From positions 1-37,414 of the forward strand of contig CAIFEQ010000021.1 of NCBI GenBank assembly GCA_903789495.1: a stretch of DNA of 37,414 bases. The letters are read 5' to 3'. The notes beneath the pieces were generated by a model. The model had not been told where the DNA came from. It made no database searches and saw only the letters and a list, made by a program, of their open reading frames with translations. Origin of the DNA: an uncultured Erysipelotrichaceae bacterium. Its GTDB lineage: Bacteria; Bacillota_I; Bacilli_A; Erysipelotrichales; Erysipelotrichaceae. Made by a program: the position numbers and the translations under genes. This document shows positions 27,163 through 37,144 of this stretch, in pieces; position 1 is the stretch's first letter, and each line of letters starts with the position of its first letter.

Positions 27163-28986
27163 ATGGCGATTGTACCGATGTCCTATGTCGAGGCCCGCAC
27201 CGACGCCGCCCATCTGGACGACATGCTGGTGTGCGGCCTGCAGTCCGGTCTGCTGGATGCCCTGCCGGGTTCCTCCCTCGTCACGGAAGAAAACGGCGGA
27301 AAGATCCATAACGACCCGAATCCCTATACACAATATCAGCAGGAGCTGGAAAGCTTTGCCCACACGGTCGGCTTCACCTTCGACACCGCGCAGAAAGCGG
27401 AAAAGCTCTGGACGGCGGAAGAGACGGAAGCCTTCCTGAAGGAACTGGATGAAACCTTCCACATCCGCAAGGAAGCGCAGCAGGCCCCGCTCAGTCCGGA
27501 AGACGAGAAAGCCCTGGCTGCCCTGTCGGTCTGCGGGTTTGAGCGGATCCATGCCTGTACCTATCTGAACTTCGGCTTCGGCCGTCTGCCGCGTCAGAAT
27601 TTCCCCAAGCTGAACCTCTACCGCGACAGCAGCTTCGTGCATCATAAGCTCTATGAAAACAAGCAGTACATCTGGATGGTCTATGTCACCAGCGACTCCT
27701 ACGCCGCCGAGGTGAAGCAGATCTTTGCGTCTCTGTACTTCGAACCGATCGAGATCCCGGAGATCGATGTCGGCAGTCTGCTGGAGCAGTATCAGGACCG
27801 CCTGAACGCGGTCTACGCCTCCTGCCGGCAGAAAGCCGCCATCCTGGAAGGATACCAGTACATTGCGCAGATCGACGGCCAGGAGGTGCTGGCCGGCTTC
27901 GTCGAACAGGACAGACTCTCCGCCTATGAGGAGAGTTTCCAGGGTCTGCCGGTACAGTTCACGGTGAAGGAGCCGCAGAAGGTGCCGCAGCATGCCTGCC
28001 CGACCAAGCTGCACAACAGCTGGTTCGCCCGGCCCTTCGAACTGTTCGTGGAGATGTACTCCCTGCCGAAATACGGCGGCTTCGACCCCACCCTGTTCTT
28101 TGCTGTCACCTACTCCCTGCTGTTCGGGATCATGTTCGGGGACATGGGACAGGGCCTGGTCCTGATGGCCATCGGCTTCCTGTTCGAGAAGAAGAGCAGG
28201 CTCTTCGGCATCATCGGCCGGGCGGGGATCTTCTCCACCGTCTTCGGTTTCCTGTTCGGTTCCTTCTTCGGCTACGAAGACCTGCTCAATCCCATTCACC
28301 AGCATTTCTTCCACGTCAGGGACAAGCTCTTTGATGTCATGGACAGTTCCAACACCATGGCCCTGCTGATGGGAGCCATGCTGGTGGGATCGTTCCTGAT
28401 CATGGCCTCGCAGATGCTCAACATCATCTGCCATGCCCGCAGGAAAGAGTGGGACGGGATGCTGTTCGGGCCCAACGGCATTGCCGGTCTGGTGTTCTAT
28501 GCCTATGTGCTGGCCTGTGCGGCCCAGGAACTGAGCACCGGGTCCGCTGCCCTGCTGAGCCTGCCCGGCATTCTGCTGTGTATCGTCCTGCCGATCTTCT
28601 GTTTCCTGTTCCAGGAACCCCTGGGCAGTCTGGTCATGCACCGGACGGTGCGGCCGCAGAACGGCTGGGGCGGCTATATCACCCAGAGCATCTTCGAGGT
28701 GCTGGAGAATCTGCTGTCCTTTGTAACCAATTCCATGTCCTACCTGCGGGTGGGCGGCTTCGTGCTGTCCCACGCCGGGATGATGCTGGTGGTCATGACC
28801 CTGATGGACATGATCGGCGGCGCTGGTTCGTGGGTGGTGCTGGTCTTCGGCAATGCGTTTGTGATGGTTCTGGAGGGTCTGGTGGTCGGCATTCAGGCCC
28901 TGCGTCTGGAGTACTACGAAATGTTTTCCCGCTATTACCAGGGCGGCGGCCGGGCCTTTGTTCCGACGGCTGCTCTGCAGGGCTGA
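27163..28986 (+). CDS. ntpI: A/V-type ATPase subunit I (a-subunit equivalent)
   Basis: A 607-residue membrane stator subunit. Residues 1 to about 300 are the cytoplasmic arm with helical hairpins. From about 305, seven or eight membrane helices follow, starting with FFAVTYSLLFGIMFGDMGQG, a family hallmark. The last helix carries the conserved arginine in IQALRLEYYEMFSRYYQGGG that releases ions from the ring. The start has only a weak GAAAGAAG site. The N-terminal soluble part is more variable than the membrane part. Confidence 0.95.
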   Translation: MAIVPMSYVEARTDAAHLDDMLVCGLQSGLLDALPGSSLVTEENGGKIHNDPNPYTQYQQELESFAHTVGFTFDTAQKAEKLWTAEETEAFLKELDETFHIRKEAQQAPLSPEDEKALAALSVCGFERIHACTYLNFGFGRLPRQNFPKLNLYRDSSFVHHKLYENKQYIWMVYVTSDSYAAEVKQIFASLYFEPIEIPEIDVGSLLEQYQDRLNAVYASCRQKAAILEGYQYIAQIDGQEVLAGFVEQDRLSAYEESFQGLPVQFTVKEPQKVPQHACPTKLHNSWFARPFELFVEMYSLPKYGGFDPTLFFAVTYSLLFGIMFGDMGQGLVLMAIGFLFEKKSRLFGIIGRAGIFSTVFGFLFGSFFGYEDLLNPIHQHFFHVRDKLFDVMDSSNTMALLMGAMLVGSFLIMASQMLNIICHARRKEWDGMLFGPNGIAGLVFYAYVLACAAQELSTGSAALLSLPGILLCIVLPIFCFLFQEPLGSLVMHRTVRPQNGWGGYITQSIFEVLENLLSFVTNSMSYLRVGGFVLSHAGMMLVVMTLMDMIGGAGSWVVLVFGNAFVMVLEGLVVGIQALRLEYYEMFSRYYQGGGRAFVPTAALQG

Positions 28987-29016
28987 TCAGCCCCTATCTG
29001 GAGGAATGAAAAAACT

Positions 29017-29466
29017 ATGCTGTCTGTAAGAGAAATGCTGCTGCCGCTCATCGCGGTGCTTCTGGTCATCGGTCCTCTCTGGTTCCTGTTCCGCAATGGC
29101 GTCACGCAGAAGAATGCCCGCCATCGTCTGCTGGCTCAGATCGCGCTGTTTGCCGGCGTGATGCTGATCTGCGTCATCGTCCAGCTGCATGCCTTCTCGG
29201 CCTATGCCGCGGAAGTGACCACGACGTCCACGGCAACGGCATCCGGCATGACCGACACGGGGGTCGGGTATCTCGCGGCGGCGATTGCCGTGGCGGCTTC
29301 TTCCCTGGGTGCGGCCTGGGCCGTGGCCAAGGCGGCCCCGAGTGCTCTGGGGGCCATCTCGGAGAATCCGGATAACTTCGGCAAGGCGATCATCTTCGTG
29401 GCTCTGGGTGAAGGTATTGCCATCTACGGCCTGCTGATCTCGATTCTGATCATCAACAAGCTCTGA
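29017..29466 (+). CDS. ntpK: A/V-type ATPase proteolipid subunit K (c-ring)
   Basis: A 149-residue, four-helix membrane protein. The second hairpin (about residues 82-147) is a standard c-subunit with the ion-binding Glu132 in GEGIAIYGLLIS and the polar loop SENPDN. The first hairpin (about 6-65) has no acidic residue and no c-like sequence, and a threonine/serine-rich linker joins the halves. So each four-helix unit should carry one ion site. The T/Q residues that mark sodium sites in the Enterococcus ring are not obvious, and ion choice (H+ or Na+) cannot be assigned. GGAGG precedes the ATG by a longer-than-usual 12 bases. Confidence 0.93.
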   Translation: MLSVREMLLPLIAVLLVIGPLWFLFRNGVTQKNARHRLLAQIALFAGVMLICVIVQLHAFSAYAAEVTTTSTATASGMTDTGVGYLAAAIAVAASSLGAAWAVAKAAPSALGAISENPDNFGKAIIFVALGEGIAIYGLLISILIINKL

Positions 29467-29469
29467 GGC

Positions 29470-29778
29470 ATGAAAGCCTACTGCATTTCGGACAATTCCG
29501 ACACCGTGCTGGGCATGCGCCTGGCCGGGATCGAAGGAATCGTCCTGCATGAGCGGCAGGAGATCCTGGACAAGCTGAACGAAAAGATCCGGGATCCCGA
29601 GATCGCCATCATCCTGCTGACCACGAAGACCGTGGAACAGGTCAGTGATGTCGTCTCGGCCGATAAGCTGCAGCTGAGCAGGCCGCTGATCGTGGAAATC
29701 CCGGATCGGGACAACGAAGGCAATATCTCAGCGGCCATTGACTCCTGCATCAGTGATGCCATCGGCATCCGATTCTGA
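29470..29778 (+). CDS. A/V-type ATPase subunit F
   Basis: A 102-residue alpha/beta protein of the central stalk. The N-terminal AYCISDNSDTVLGMRLAGIEG and the ILLTTKTVEQ strand are typical for this regulator-like fold. It starts three bases after the ntpK stop, and the stop context TGAGG can double as its ribosome site. Called NtpG in Enterococcus naming. Confidence 0.9.
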   Translation: MKAYCISDNSDTVLGMRLAGIEGIVLHERQEILDKLNEKIRDPEIAIILLTTKTVEQVSDVVSADKLQLSRPLIVEIPDRDNEGNISAAIDSCISDAIGIRF

Positions 29779-29787
29779 GGCACGACT

Positions 29788-30393
29788 ATGGAAAGTGATG
29801 AAGAAAAGATCCTGAACGCCATCCAGGAGGATGTCCGGGCCAATGCCCGGCTGGTTCAGGAAGAAGTGGAAAAGGAAGCGGCCAACCGAGAAGCGGATCA
29901 GCTGTCCTTCTACCAGGAGGGTCTGAAGAAACAGACCGATACCTACCTGGAGAAGGAACTGAGCGATCTGCGTCTCTATGCGGCGGCCAAGGCCTCCCGG
30001 GACAAGCTGGCGGCCAAGAAGGAACTGCTGGCCCTGCGCCAGAAGCTGGAAGATGAACTCTTTGCGCAGACTGCCGGTGACCTGCAGGCCTTTCTGGATA
30101 CGGAAGAATATGACCGTTATCTGGCCCGGCAGCTTGATACCCTGCCGGTTAACGGCAGCGGTGTCTTTCTGGTCCGGGCGGCAGATCAGCAGCGCTTTCA
30201 GGCCCTGCTGAAGCAGAAGGGCCGCCAGGCAGAAGTGCAGACCGCTGTGCTGCCCTTAGGCGGTTTCCGCTATCGGGACGAGGCGAACGGGGTGGAATAC
30301 AGCTGCGATCTGGCCCGGCGGCTGGAAGAGCAGCGAGACTGGTTCCACAGCCACTCCGGCTTCCATGTCAGCCAGGAGGCTGAACATGTCTGA
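29788..30393 (+). CDS. ntpE: A/V-type ATPase subunit E
   Basis: A 201-residue protein with a long charged N-terminal helix (about 1-105) and a small globular C-terminal domain, the layout of the E subunit that forms the peripheral stalk with H. Sequence conservation is low, so size, architecture and operon place carry the call. Its last eight bases overlap the start of ntpA. Confidence 0.88.
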   Translation: MESDEEKILNAIQEDVRANARLVQEEVEKEAANREADQLSFYQEGLKKQTDTYLEKELSDLRLYAAAKASRDKLAAKKELLALRQKLEDELFAQTAGDLQAFLDTEEYDRYLARQLDTLPVNGSGVFLVRAADQQRFQALLKQKGRQAEVQTAVLPLGGFRYRDEANGVEYSCDLARRLEEQRDWFHSHSGFHVSQEAEHV

Positions 30394-32134
30394 GGTCATC
30401 TATGGCATCAACGGCTCGGTCATCTCGGTACGCCACGCCAGCAGTCTGGCAATGCGGGAGATGGTCCTGGTCGGCGAGAAGAAACTGCTGGGCGAAGTCA
30501 TCCGCATGGATGCCGAGCAGACCATGATTCAGGTCTATGAATCCACGACCGGGCTGCGGCCCGGGGAGACGGTGGAAGGCACCGGCAGGCCGCTGACGGC
30601 GCTGCTGGGGCCGGGCATCCTGGGCAGTATCTATGACGGCATTCAGCGGCCCCTGAACACCCTGGCCAGGGCCCAGGGCGCCTTCATGGGCGAAGGACAG
30701 GCCGCGGCTGCGCTGGATGAAGCGAAGAAGTGGCAGGTCACCATGAAGATTCAGAACGGCGATACCGTCCAGGGCGGTCAGATCTTTGCGGTCTGCCCGG
30801 AAACCAGTCAGATCGAACACCGGTCCATGGTGCCCCCGCTTCTTGCCGGCACCGTCTCGCAGGTGGTTCCGGACGGCAGCTATACGGTGAGTGATGTACT
30901 GGCGGTGCTGACCGACCGGAACGGGCAGAACCATCCCCTGCGCCTGGCCCAGACCTGGCCGGTGCGCAATCCCCGTCCGGTGCAGGCCAGAGAACCCATC
31001 TCCATGCCTCTGGTGACGGGGCAGAGAGTGATTGATACCATGTTCCCGATTGCCAAGGGCGGCTCTTCGGCGCTGCCGGGCGGCTTCGGGGCGGGCAAGA
31101 CCATGCTCCAGCACCAGATCGCCAAGTGGTGCGATGCGGACATCATCCTCTACGTCGGCTGCGGCGAGCGGGGCAACGAGATGACCCAGGCCCTGGAGGA
31201 ATTCCAGGATCTGACCGATCCCCGCACCGGCCGGCCGCTGCTGGAAAGAACCGTCCTGATTGCCAATACCTCCAACATGCCGGTGGCGGCCCGCGAGGCC
31301 TCCATCTATACCGGCGTGACGATTGCGGAATATTACCGGGACATGGGCTACCATGTCGCCCTGATGGCCGACTCCACTTCCCGCTGGGCGGAAGCGCTGC
31401 GGGAAATCTCCGGCCGTCTGGAGGAGATGCCGGCCGAGGAAGGCTACCCGGCCTATCTGCCCAGCCGGATTGCCCAGTTCTATGAACGGGCCGGCTATGT
31501 GGATACCCTGAGCGGCCAGAAGGGCTCGGTCACCCTGATCGGCGCCGTCTCGCCGCAGGGCGGAGATTTCTCCGAACCGGTCACGTCCAACACGAAGCGT
31601 TTCGTGCGCTGTTTCTGGGCCCTGGACAAGAGCCTGGCCTATGCCCGGCATTATCCGGCCATGAACTGGACCGACAGCTATTCCGAGTATCTGGATGACC
31701 TGTCGCGCTGGTATGGCGAGCATGTGGCCCACGACTTCCTCGATCTGCGGCAGGAGATGCAGCAGATCCTGCACGAAGAGGCTTCCCTGATGGAAGTGGT
31801 GAAGCTGATCGGTTCCGATGTGCTGCCGGAAGATCAGAAGCTGACGCTGGAGATTGCCCGGGTCATCCGGGTCGGTTTCCTGCAGCAGAATGCCTTCCAT
31901 AAAGAAGACACGTCGGTGCCGCTGGAGAAGCAGTACAAGATGCTGAAGACCATCGACTACCTCAACAGTGCCTGCCGGCGGCTGCTGAAACAGCATATCC
32001 CGGTCTCCCTGATGACGAAGACCGGCATCTTCGAGCAGATCATTTCCATCAAGTATGATGTGCCCAACAGCAACCTGGCGCTGCTCGACACCTACCCGGC
32101 CAAGATCGATGCGGCACTGGCCACGATCAGGTAG
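30386..32134 (+). CDS. ntpA: A/V-type ATPase catalytic subunit A
   Basis: The 582-residue catalytic subunit. The P-loop GGFGAGKT is at 232-239 (most relatives read GAFGSGKT, here with two conservative changes) and the catalytic glutamate is in GERGNEM at 260-266. The non-homologous insert of about 90 residues before the P-loop, which separates A from F-type beta, is present (about 115-200). The ATG at 30386 is chosen for AGGAGG six bases upstream; an in-frame start at 30365 lacks one. Confidence 0.97.
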   Translation: MSEVIYGINGSVISVRHASSLAMREMVLVGEKKLLGEVIRMDAEQTMIQVYESTTGLRPGETVEGTGRPLTALLGPGILGSIYDGIQRPLNTLARAQGAFMGEGQAAAALDEAKKWQVTMKIQNGDTVQGGQIFAVCPETSQIEHRSMVPPLLAGTVSQVVPDGSYTVSDVLAVLTDRNGQNHPLRLAQTWPVRNPRPVQAREPISMPLVTGQRVIDTMFPIAKGGSSALPGGFGAGKTMLQHQIAKWCDADIILYVGCGERGNEMTQALEEFQDLTDPRTGRPLLERTVLIANTSNMPVAAREASIYTGVTIAEYYRDMGYHVALMADSTSRWAEALREISGRLEEMPAEEGYPAYLPSRIAQFYERAGYVDTLSGQKGSVTLIGAVSPQGGDFSEPVTSNTKRFVRCFWALDKSLAYARHYPAMNWTDSYSEYLDDLSRWYGEHVAHDFLDLRQEMQQILHEEASLMEVVKLIGSDVLPEDQKLTLEIARVIRVGFLQQNAFHKEDTSVPLEKQYKMLKTIDYLNSACRRLLKQHIPVSLMTKTGIFEQIISIKYDVPNSNLALLDTYPAKIDAALATIR

Positions 32135-32148
32135 AAAGGAAGGAAACC

Positions 32149-33564
32149 ATGGAACAGCAGATACTGGGACTGGAAGACATTCACGGCTCCCTGCTTGCCC
32201 TGGACCATGTGCAGGGCGTCTTCAACGAAGAGATGGTTTCCATCCAGCTGAAAGACGGTGCCGAGCGGCTGGGCCGGGTCATCCAGATCGAAGGCGAAAA
32301 GGCCATCATTCAGGTCTTTGAAGGCACCGACGGCATCTCCCGGGAAAACATCCGCACCCGTCTCCTGGGCCATCCCATGGAACTGGGACTGACAAAGGAA
32401 ATGCTGGGGCGGACCTTCAACGGCATCGGGGAACCGATCGACGGCCTGGGGGCCATCTATCCGGAAAAGAGCGCTGACGTCAACGGCCGGCCGCTCAACC
32501 CCGTCTCACGGGTCTATCCCCGCAACTATATCGAAACCGGCATCTCGGCCATCGACGGCCTGAATACCCTGATCCGGGGCCAGAAACTGCCCATCTTCTC
32601 GGGCAGCGGCCTGCCCCATGATCAGCTCGCCATGCAGATCGTCAGACAGGCGAAGCTGAGCGGACCCGATGCCGGCAGCTTCTGCATCGTCTTCGGCGCC
32701 ATGGGCGTCAAGAACGATGTCGCAGACATGTTCCGCCGCTCCTTTGAGGAAACCGGTGTCATGCAGAAGGTGGTCATGTTCGTCAACCTCTCCGATGATC
32801 CGATCATCGAGCGGATGATGACGCCGCGCTGCGCCCTGACCGCGGCGGAATACCTGGCCTATGACTGCGGCATGAACGTGCTGGTCATCCTGACCGACAT
32901 GACCTCCTACTGCGAAGCGGTGCGGGAATTCTCCTCCTCCAAGGGTGAGATTCCCTCCCGCAAGGGCTATCCGGGCTATCTGTACTCGGACCTGGCCTCG
33001 CTGTATGAACGGGCCGGGATCATCAAGGGCGGCAGCGGCAGTGTCACCCAGATTCCCATCCTGACCATGCCCAACGACGACATCACGCATCCTGTCCCCG
33101 ACCTGACCGGCTATATCACCGAAGGGCAGATCGTGCTGGACCGGGATCTCTTCCTGAACGGCATCAATCCCCCGGTCGGGGTGCTGGCCTCGCTGTCGCG
33201 TCTGATGAAGGACGGCATCGGCGAAGGCTATACCCGCGCCGATCACCAGGATGTGGCCAACCAGCTGTTTGCGTCCTATGCCCGCGTGCAGGATGCCCGC
33301 AGCCTGGCCTCGGTCATCGGCGAGGATGAGCTCTCCGATCTGGACAAACAGTACATGGCCTTCGGAAGGACCTTTGAGCAGGTCTTCATCGGCCAGGGCT
33401 TTACGACATCCCGTTCGATTCAGGAGACCCTGAACCTGGGCTGGGCCCTGCTGTCTACCCTGCCGCAGTCCGCTCTGGACCGGCTGGATCCGGAACTCAT
33501 CCGGAAGAACTACGATCCGGAACACGCGGCGCATACCATTGAACTGGCCAGAGGAGGCCACTGA
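32149..33564 (+). CDS. ntpB: A/V-type ATPase regulatory subunit B
   Basis: The 471-residue non-catalytic nucleotide-binding subunit that alternates with A in the headpiece. It has [14 protein letters not shown] in place of a functional P-loop, as is normal for B, plus the conserved [24 protein letters not shown] block. AAGGAAGG precedes the ATG. Its stop codon overlaps the ntpD start by one base. Confidence 0.97.
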   Translation: MEQQILGLEDIHGSLLALDHVQGVFNEEMVSIQLKDGAERLGRVIQIEGEKAIIQVFEGTDGISRENIRTRLLGHPMELGLTKEMLGRTFNGIGEPIDGLGAIYPEKSADVNGRPLNPVSRVYPRNYIETGISAIDGLNTLIRGQKLPIFSGSGLPHDQLAMQIVRQAKLSGPDAGSFCIVFGAMGVKNDVADMFRRSFEETGVMQKVVMFVNLSDDPIIERMMTPRCALTAAEYLAYDCGMNVLVILTDMTSYCEAVREFSSSKGEIPSRKGYPGYLYSDLASLYERAGIIKGGSGSVTQIPILTMPNDDITHPVPDLTGYITEGQIVLDRDLFLNGINPPVGVLASLSRLMKDGIGEGYTRADHQDVANQLFASYARVQDARSLASVIGEDELSDLDKQYMAFGRTFEQVFIGQGFTTSRSIQETLNLGWALLSTLPQSALDRLDPELIRKNYDPEHAAHTIELARGGH

Positions 33565-34190
33565 TGGCCGGGGTTCCTGCCACCAAGGGCAACCTGATGC
33601 GGGCCCGCCGTTCCCTGGCCCTGGCGCAGAACGGCTATGAACTGATGGACCGGAAACGGAACATCCTGGTCCGGGAAATGATGACCCAGGTGGACAATGT
33701 CCGCCGTCTGCGGGATCAGATCAGCGAGGCCTGGTCGACCGGGTACTTCCTGCTCCAGCAGGCCAACCTGTACTCCGGCGTCATCGGCAGGGTGACGCGT
33801 CAGATCCCGGTGGAGGACGGCATCACCGTCACCAGCCGTTCGGTCATGGGCGTGGAAGTGCCCAAGGTGCTCTGCGAGATCCCGGAAAACAGGGAGATCC
33901 CCTACAGTCTGGAAGATTCCAGCTCCATGATCGATGAGGCCTATCTGCAGTTTCAGAAGGTCAAGAAACTGACCATGACCCTGGCGGAAGTGGACAACAC
34001 CGTCTGCCGCCTCGCCCATGCCATCTCCACGACTCAGAAGCGGGCCAATGCCCTGAAGAACATCGTCATTCCCCGCTATCAGGAACAGATCCGCACCATG
34101 TCCGCCGATCTGGAAGAAAAAGAGCGGGAGGAGTTCTCCCGCATGAAAGTCATCAAAGCCCAGCAGGAAAGATCTCAGCAGATGCGCTGA
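33564..34190 (+). CDS. ntpD: A/V-type ATPase central stalk subunit D
   Basis: A 208-residue, mainly helical subunit that forms the rotating shaft. The N-terminal ATKGNLMRARRSLALAQNGYELMDRKRNIL and the C-terminal TQKRANALKNIVIPRY block are family hallmarks. It closes the operon; the last codons lie within the terminator hairpin. Confidence 0.96.
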   Translation: MAGVPATKGNLMRARRSLALAQNGYELMDRKRNILVREMMTQVDNVRRLRDQISEAWSTGYFLLQQANLYSGVIGRVTRQIPVEDGITVTSRSVMGVEVPKVLCEIPENREIPYSLEDSSSMIDEAYLQFQKVKKLTMTLAEVDNTVCRLAHAISTTQKRANALKNIVIPRYQEQIRTMSADLEEKEREEFSRMKVIKAQQERSQQMR

Positions 34191-34203
34191 GGTCTTTTCT
34201 TCT
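34168..34203 (+). terminator. Rho-independent terminator of ATPase operon
   Basis: A 12-bp stem with one G-T pair, AAAGATCTCAGC with GCTGAGGTCTTT, has a six-base loop and is followed by TCTTCT. The stem includes the last codons of ntpD. Read on the minus strand it could also help end the convergent operon. Confidence 0.87.
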
Positions 34204-34205
34204 GC

Positions 34206-34730
34206 TCAGATCTTCTTTTCCAGGTACAGATGATTGCCATGCGGAATCTTCCCGCCCAGCAGGATCTCTCCCCGGGCCGCGATCCGGAAGCCGCATTTCT
34301 CGTAGAGACGGATGGCCGGGGTGTTCTGCCCGCCGGTATCCAGCCGGATGGCCTGGCGGCCGCTGTTCCGGCACAGAGTTTCCGCATGGTGCACCAGAGC
34401 CGTCGCCACACCCCTGCCGCTTTCCGCCGGCCGCACTAACAGCAGGTGCAGGACCAGGACCTGCGCATCGCTCAGTTCTTCCGGCCAGGAAACCTGATGA
34501 TAGTCGGTCGGCATGGCGGTACTGAGGATGACACTGCCCAGGATCCGGCCGTTCTCCTCAGCCACGTACAGACTGCCTTCCTGCTGCGCCTGCAACGCAT
34601 TGTCACGGGTCGGGTAGACCCCTCTCTGATAAGCCGTATAGGAGGGATGGGTTTCGATCCAGGTGAAGTACTCTTCATAGGTTTCCGCCACCCCGTCCAC
34701 ATCTTCCGGCACTGCCTTTCTGATCTGCAT
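34206..34730 (-). CDS. GNAT-family N-acetyltransferase
   Basis: A 174-residue acetyltransferase with the acetyl-CoA-binding core VLHLLLVRPAESGRGVATALVHHAE and the NTPAIRLYEKCGFR block. The substrate is unknown. AAGGAA precedes the ATG. It is the last gene of a four-gene minus-strand operon, 13 bases after the DUF1835 gene. Confidence 0.9.
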   Translation of the reverse strand: MQIRKAVPEDVDGVAETYEEYFTWIETHPSYTAYQRGVYPTRDNALQAQQEGSLYVAEENGRILGSVILSTAMPTDYHQVSWPEELSDAQVLVLHLLLVRPAESGRGVATALVHHAETLCRNSGRQAIRLDTGGQNTPAIRLYEKCGFRIAARGEILLGGKIPHGNHLYLEKKI

Positions 34731-34743
34731 GGTTCCTTCTTTC

Positions 34744-35637
34744 TCAGCTGAAGCGGGGCGTGCGGCGGATCAGCCGCCGCTGCCCGGGCAGGCTGTTTTC
34801 TTCGGTTTCATAGACCCGGGCCTGACGGATCAGCCGGCTGATGCAGTAGATGATCAGATCCTGATCCAGACCGGGATCCCGGGAGACCAGTTCCACGGCG
34901 ATATCCATCTCCGTCACCGGACTGCCGGTCCGGGAGGAAAGCACCTGCAGGATCTGCTGGCAGAGCACTTCCGGATCCACCGTGATCAGATGTCCTTCAG
35001 CGTCCAGACGGCGCATCTCGCCGTTTTCCTGCACCAGCTGCCGCCAGCGGTCGGCCAGCATCTGCCGGCCTTCCGGTTCCAGCAGTTCCACGCGGTCTTC
35101 ATACTTGTGATAGTCTTCCGCCGGGATATACAGCCAGCTGGAGGCTTTCTGCACCCGGCCGTCATGCAGGAAGTCCAGTTCCGGGGCTTCCAGGGTCGCC
35201 AGCGACTGGTAAGGCTGCACCTGACGCAGCTGATCGCACAGCCAGTACAGGGCACAGATCTCCTGGGCACTGCGGCCATACCAGATCTGGATCGGCTGAC
35301 CGGCCTGCAGCTGCCGGATCAGCCGGGTCAGGGATTCCTGCACCCGCCAGGCAGAGGCACTTTCCTTCAGCTGTTCCTGCAGAACGCCGCAGTGCAGCTG
35401 CACCGGCAGGACACAGATCTCGCCGACATGGTGCATCGGCGGGGTATGTTCATGTACTTCCCGCTCCCGTTCATCCTGAAGAGAAGCGGCCTGCACGAGC
35501 CGCAGCCGCAGCTGTTCATCCGGAAAAAGCACCTGGTCATTGACCAGGTCTTCCAGCGGGATATAGGCTTCTCTGCCGAAGGACATGGCGCGGGACAGAC
35601 TTACAGCGGTCAGACGGTTGAATGTCACATACAGCAT
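34744..35637 (-). CDS. DUF1835 domain-containing protein
   Basis: A 297-residue cytoplasmic protein. The N-terminal strand MLYVTFNRLTAVSL, the aspartate near IPLEDLVNDQVLFPDE, and the later IWYGRSAQEICALYWLCDQL match the DUF1835 family; the C-terminal part from about 185, with repeated helices, fits the DUF3658-type partner domain. No biochemical function is known to me for this family. The ATG at 35637 is chosen because AAAGGA lies upstream and the domain starts there; the frame stays open for 16 more codons. Confidence 0.78.
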   Translation of the reverse strand: MLYVTFNRLTAVSLSRAMSFGREAYIPLEDLVNDQVLFPDEQLRLRLVQAASLQDEREREVHEHTPPMHHVGEICVLPVQLHCGVLQEQLKESASAWRVQESLTRLIRQLQAGQPIQIWYGRSAQEICALYWLCDQLRQVQPYQSLATLEAPELDFLHDGRVQKASSWLYIPAEDYHKYEDRVELLEPEGRQMLADRWRQLVQENGEMRRLDAEGHLITVDPEVLCQQILQVLSSRTGSPVTEMDIAVELVSRDPGLDQDLIIYCISRLIRQARVYETEENSLPGQRRLIRRTPRFS

Positions 35638-35659
35638 CGGGGTTTTCCTTTCTTTGCGT

Positions 35660-36469
35660 TCAGTTTCGGGAATCCACAGCCGCAATGGTCAGAATCTCCT
35701 GCCGGCAGGCAAACCAGATCTTCGTTCCGTCGGAGTCGGGGGTTTCGTCCGGGTCTTCCAGACGCAGCACCCGGAAGCCGAGCGATTCCAGGATCGTCCT
35801 GTTCAGCATCCGTACAGGTTCATCTTTTTTCTTATTGTATACGTAAGGCTCCGGCCCTGCATCCGGTCCGTATTCGGGAATATCGGGATCCAGGGACAGG
35901 ACCGTTTCATAGAGCACGGACCCCCGGGCATCCCTCAGCAGGTAATCCCGCATCATCTCCAGCATGCCGGTGAAGATCCCCTGCCGGCGCCAGGCCCGGG
36001 AGACATAGGTACTGCCGGTCAGGAAGACCATGCCGTCGGCCAGATCCTGCGGGATCTGTTCGCGGTGCGCACAGCCCGGATACCCCAGCATGGGAAAGGC
36101 GGCCCGCTGCAGCACATAGTGGTTCAGCGCCATCCATTCCGAATCGGCACAGATCCGGGCATAGACCGGCTTTGAGGCCAGGAAATCATGGACACTGCAG
36201 GCCAGGCCGTTAAGATCGGCGATGACCTGTTCCTGTTCATAGACCAGCAGACAGACCCGCACCAGCGGACTCTGCAGAATCGGGTGTTCCAGGGCATTAC
36301 CCTTACCATCGATGAGCGGAAACGAAAAGACGCAGCTGACATACCGGCCCGTCTGGTCGGTCTGTGCCGCTTCCGGAACCTGCTCATAATAGGCAAGCAG
36401 ATCTGCCTGGGTAAAAGGCAGACCTTCTTTCAGCAGACACAGACTGCGTTCGAGGTATTCCTGCCGCAT
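35660..36469 (-). CDS. GNAT-like acetyltransferase of unknown substrate
   Basis: A 269-residue protein. The middle contains TYVSRAWRRQGIFTGMLEMMRDYL, which looks like the acetyl-CoA-binding motif of GNAT enzymes, and the last third (RTILESLGFRVLRLED) fits the closing strand. The N-terminal 80 residues are helical and unassigned. The start at 36469 is five bases after the stop of the upstream gene, with no clear ribosome site, suggesting translational coupling; the frame is open to 36550 but those codons overlap the previous gene. It belongs to the four-gene operon. Confidence 0.65.
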   Translation of the reverse strand: MRQEYLERSLCLLKEGLPFTQADLLAYYEQVPEAAQTDQTGRYVSCVFSFPLIDGKGNALEHPILQSPLVRVCLLVYEQEQVIADLNGLACSVHDFLASKPVYARICADSEWMALNHYVLQRAAFPMLGYPGCAHREQIPQDLADGMVFLTGSTYVSRAWRRQGIFTGMLEMMRDYLLRDARGSVLYETVLSLDPDIPEYGPDAGPEPYVYNKKKDEPVRMLNRTILESLGFRVLRLEDPDETPDSDGTKIWFACRQEILTIAAVDSRN

Positions 36470-36473
36470 CCGC

Positions 36474-37133
36474 TCAGAAACCGTCTTTGACCAGCGTGAT
36501 GTTGTCCCCGGCCTCATCGGCCTTGAGGATATCCTCGCTGACTTCTTCATCGTAGACGATCGAGTCTTCGATCCGTTCCTCGCTGACCCGTTCGATGTCC
36601 ACGATACTGCCGTTCAGGGCATCGTAGTTGTTGAAGTTGCCGTTGTTCGCCAGACCGTTGCCGCCGCCGAAATAGGCATAGGCAATGTCGCTGTCAATGA
36701 CGAATTCGATGACACTGGCATCGGCATTGGCACTGCAGCCGTTTGAGGCGTCCGTGGCGGCCTTGGCGTCGACCTTGATGACCGGAATGATGATCCCGGT
36801 ATCCAGTTCCACGTAGTAGCGGCTGCCGATCTCGCCGAAGCTGTAGCCCATGGCCACCCCGATGAAGCCGTCCTCGTCCACCAGAAAACCGGTGGTCGGA
36901 TCGACGGTCATCTCGTTATGAATGATCTGCCACTGTTTGGAACCGGTATTGGTAATGGCCCGGTAGTCTTCATAGGTCTTGGTGGAAGACGTACTGCAGG
37001 CCCCGATGGATTCCGAGACGAACTCCTTGTGGTAGTTCTTGAGGTCACTCAGCTTGAACGTATCGGCACTGTAGCCGGAGGTCAGGACGCCGGCCGCCAG
37101 GGTCAGCGTTATTGTCAGAACAGTTCTTTTCAT
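36474..37133 (-). CDS. Exported protein of unknown function
   Basis: A 219-residue protein with an N-terminal signal peptide (MKRTVLTITLTLAAGVLTSG) and no further membrane helix, so it should be released or lie at the cell surface. The mature part is acidic, beta-rich, and has two cysteines (in ACSTSS and NGCSAN) that could form a disulphide. A glycine/asparagine-rich stretch (FGGGNGLANNGNFNNY) lies near residue 157. I recognise no family. It is the first gene of the minus-strand operon. The ATG is 11 bases from an extended -10 box and has no ribosome site. Confidence 0.72.
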   Translation of the reverse strand: MKRTVLTITLTLAAGVLTSGYSADTFKLSDLKNYHKEFVSESIGACSTSSTKTYEDYRAITNTGSKQWQIIHNEMTVDPTTGFLVDEDGFIGVAMGYSFGEIGSRYYVELDTGIIIPVIKVDAKAATDASNGCSANADASVIEFVIDSDIAYAYFGGGNGLANNGNFNNYDALNGSIVDIERVSEERIEDSIVYDEEVSEDILKADEAGDNITLVKDGF

Positions 37134-37144
37134 CACGTGGTGTT

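Noticed and set aside
26329-28773. An 814-codon minus-strand open frame under the ATPase genes
   Set aside because: It spans two clear ATPase genes in antisense and its translation is rich in Q, H and G with no domain, typical of shadow frames.
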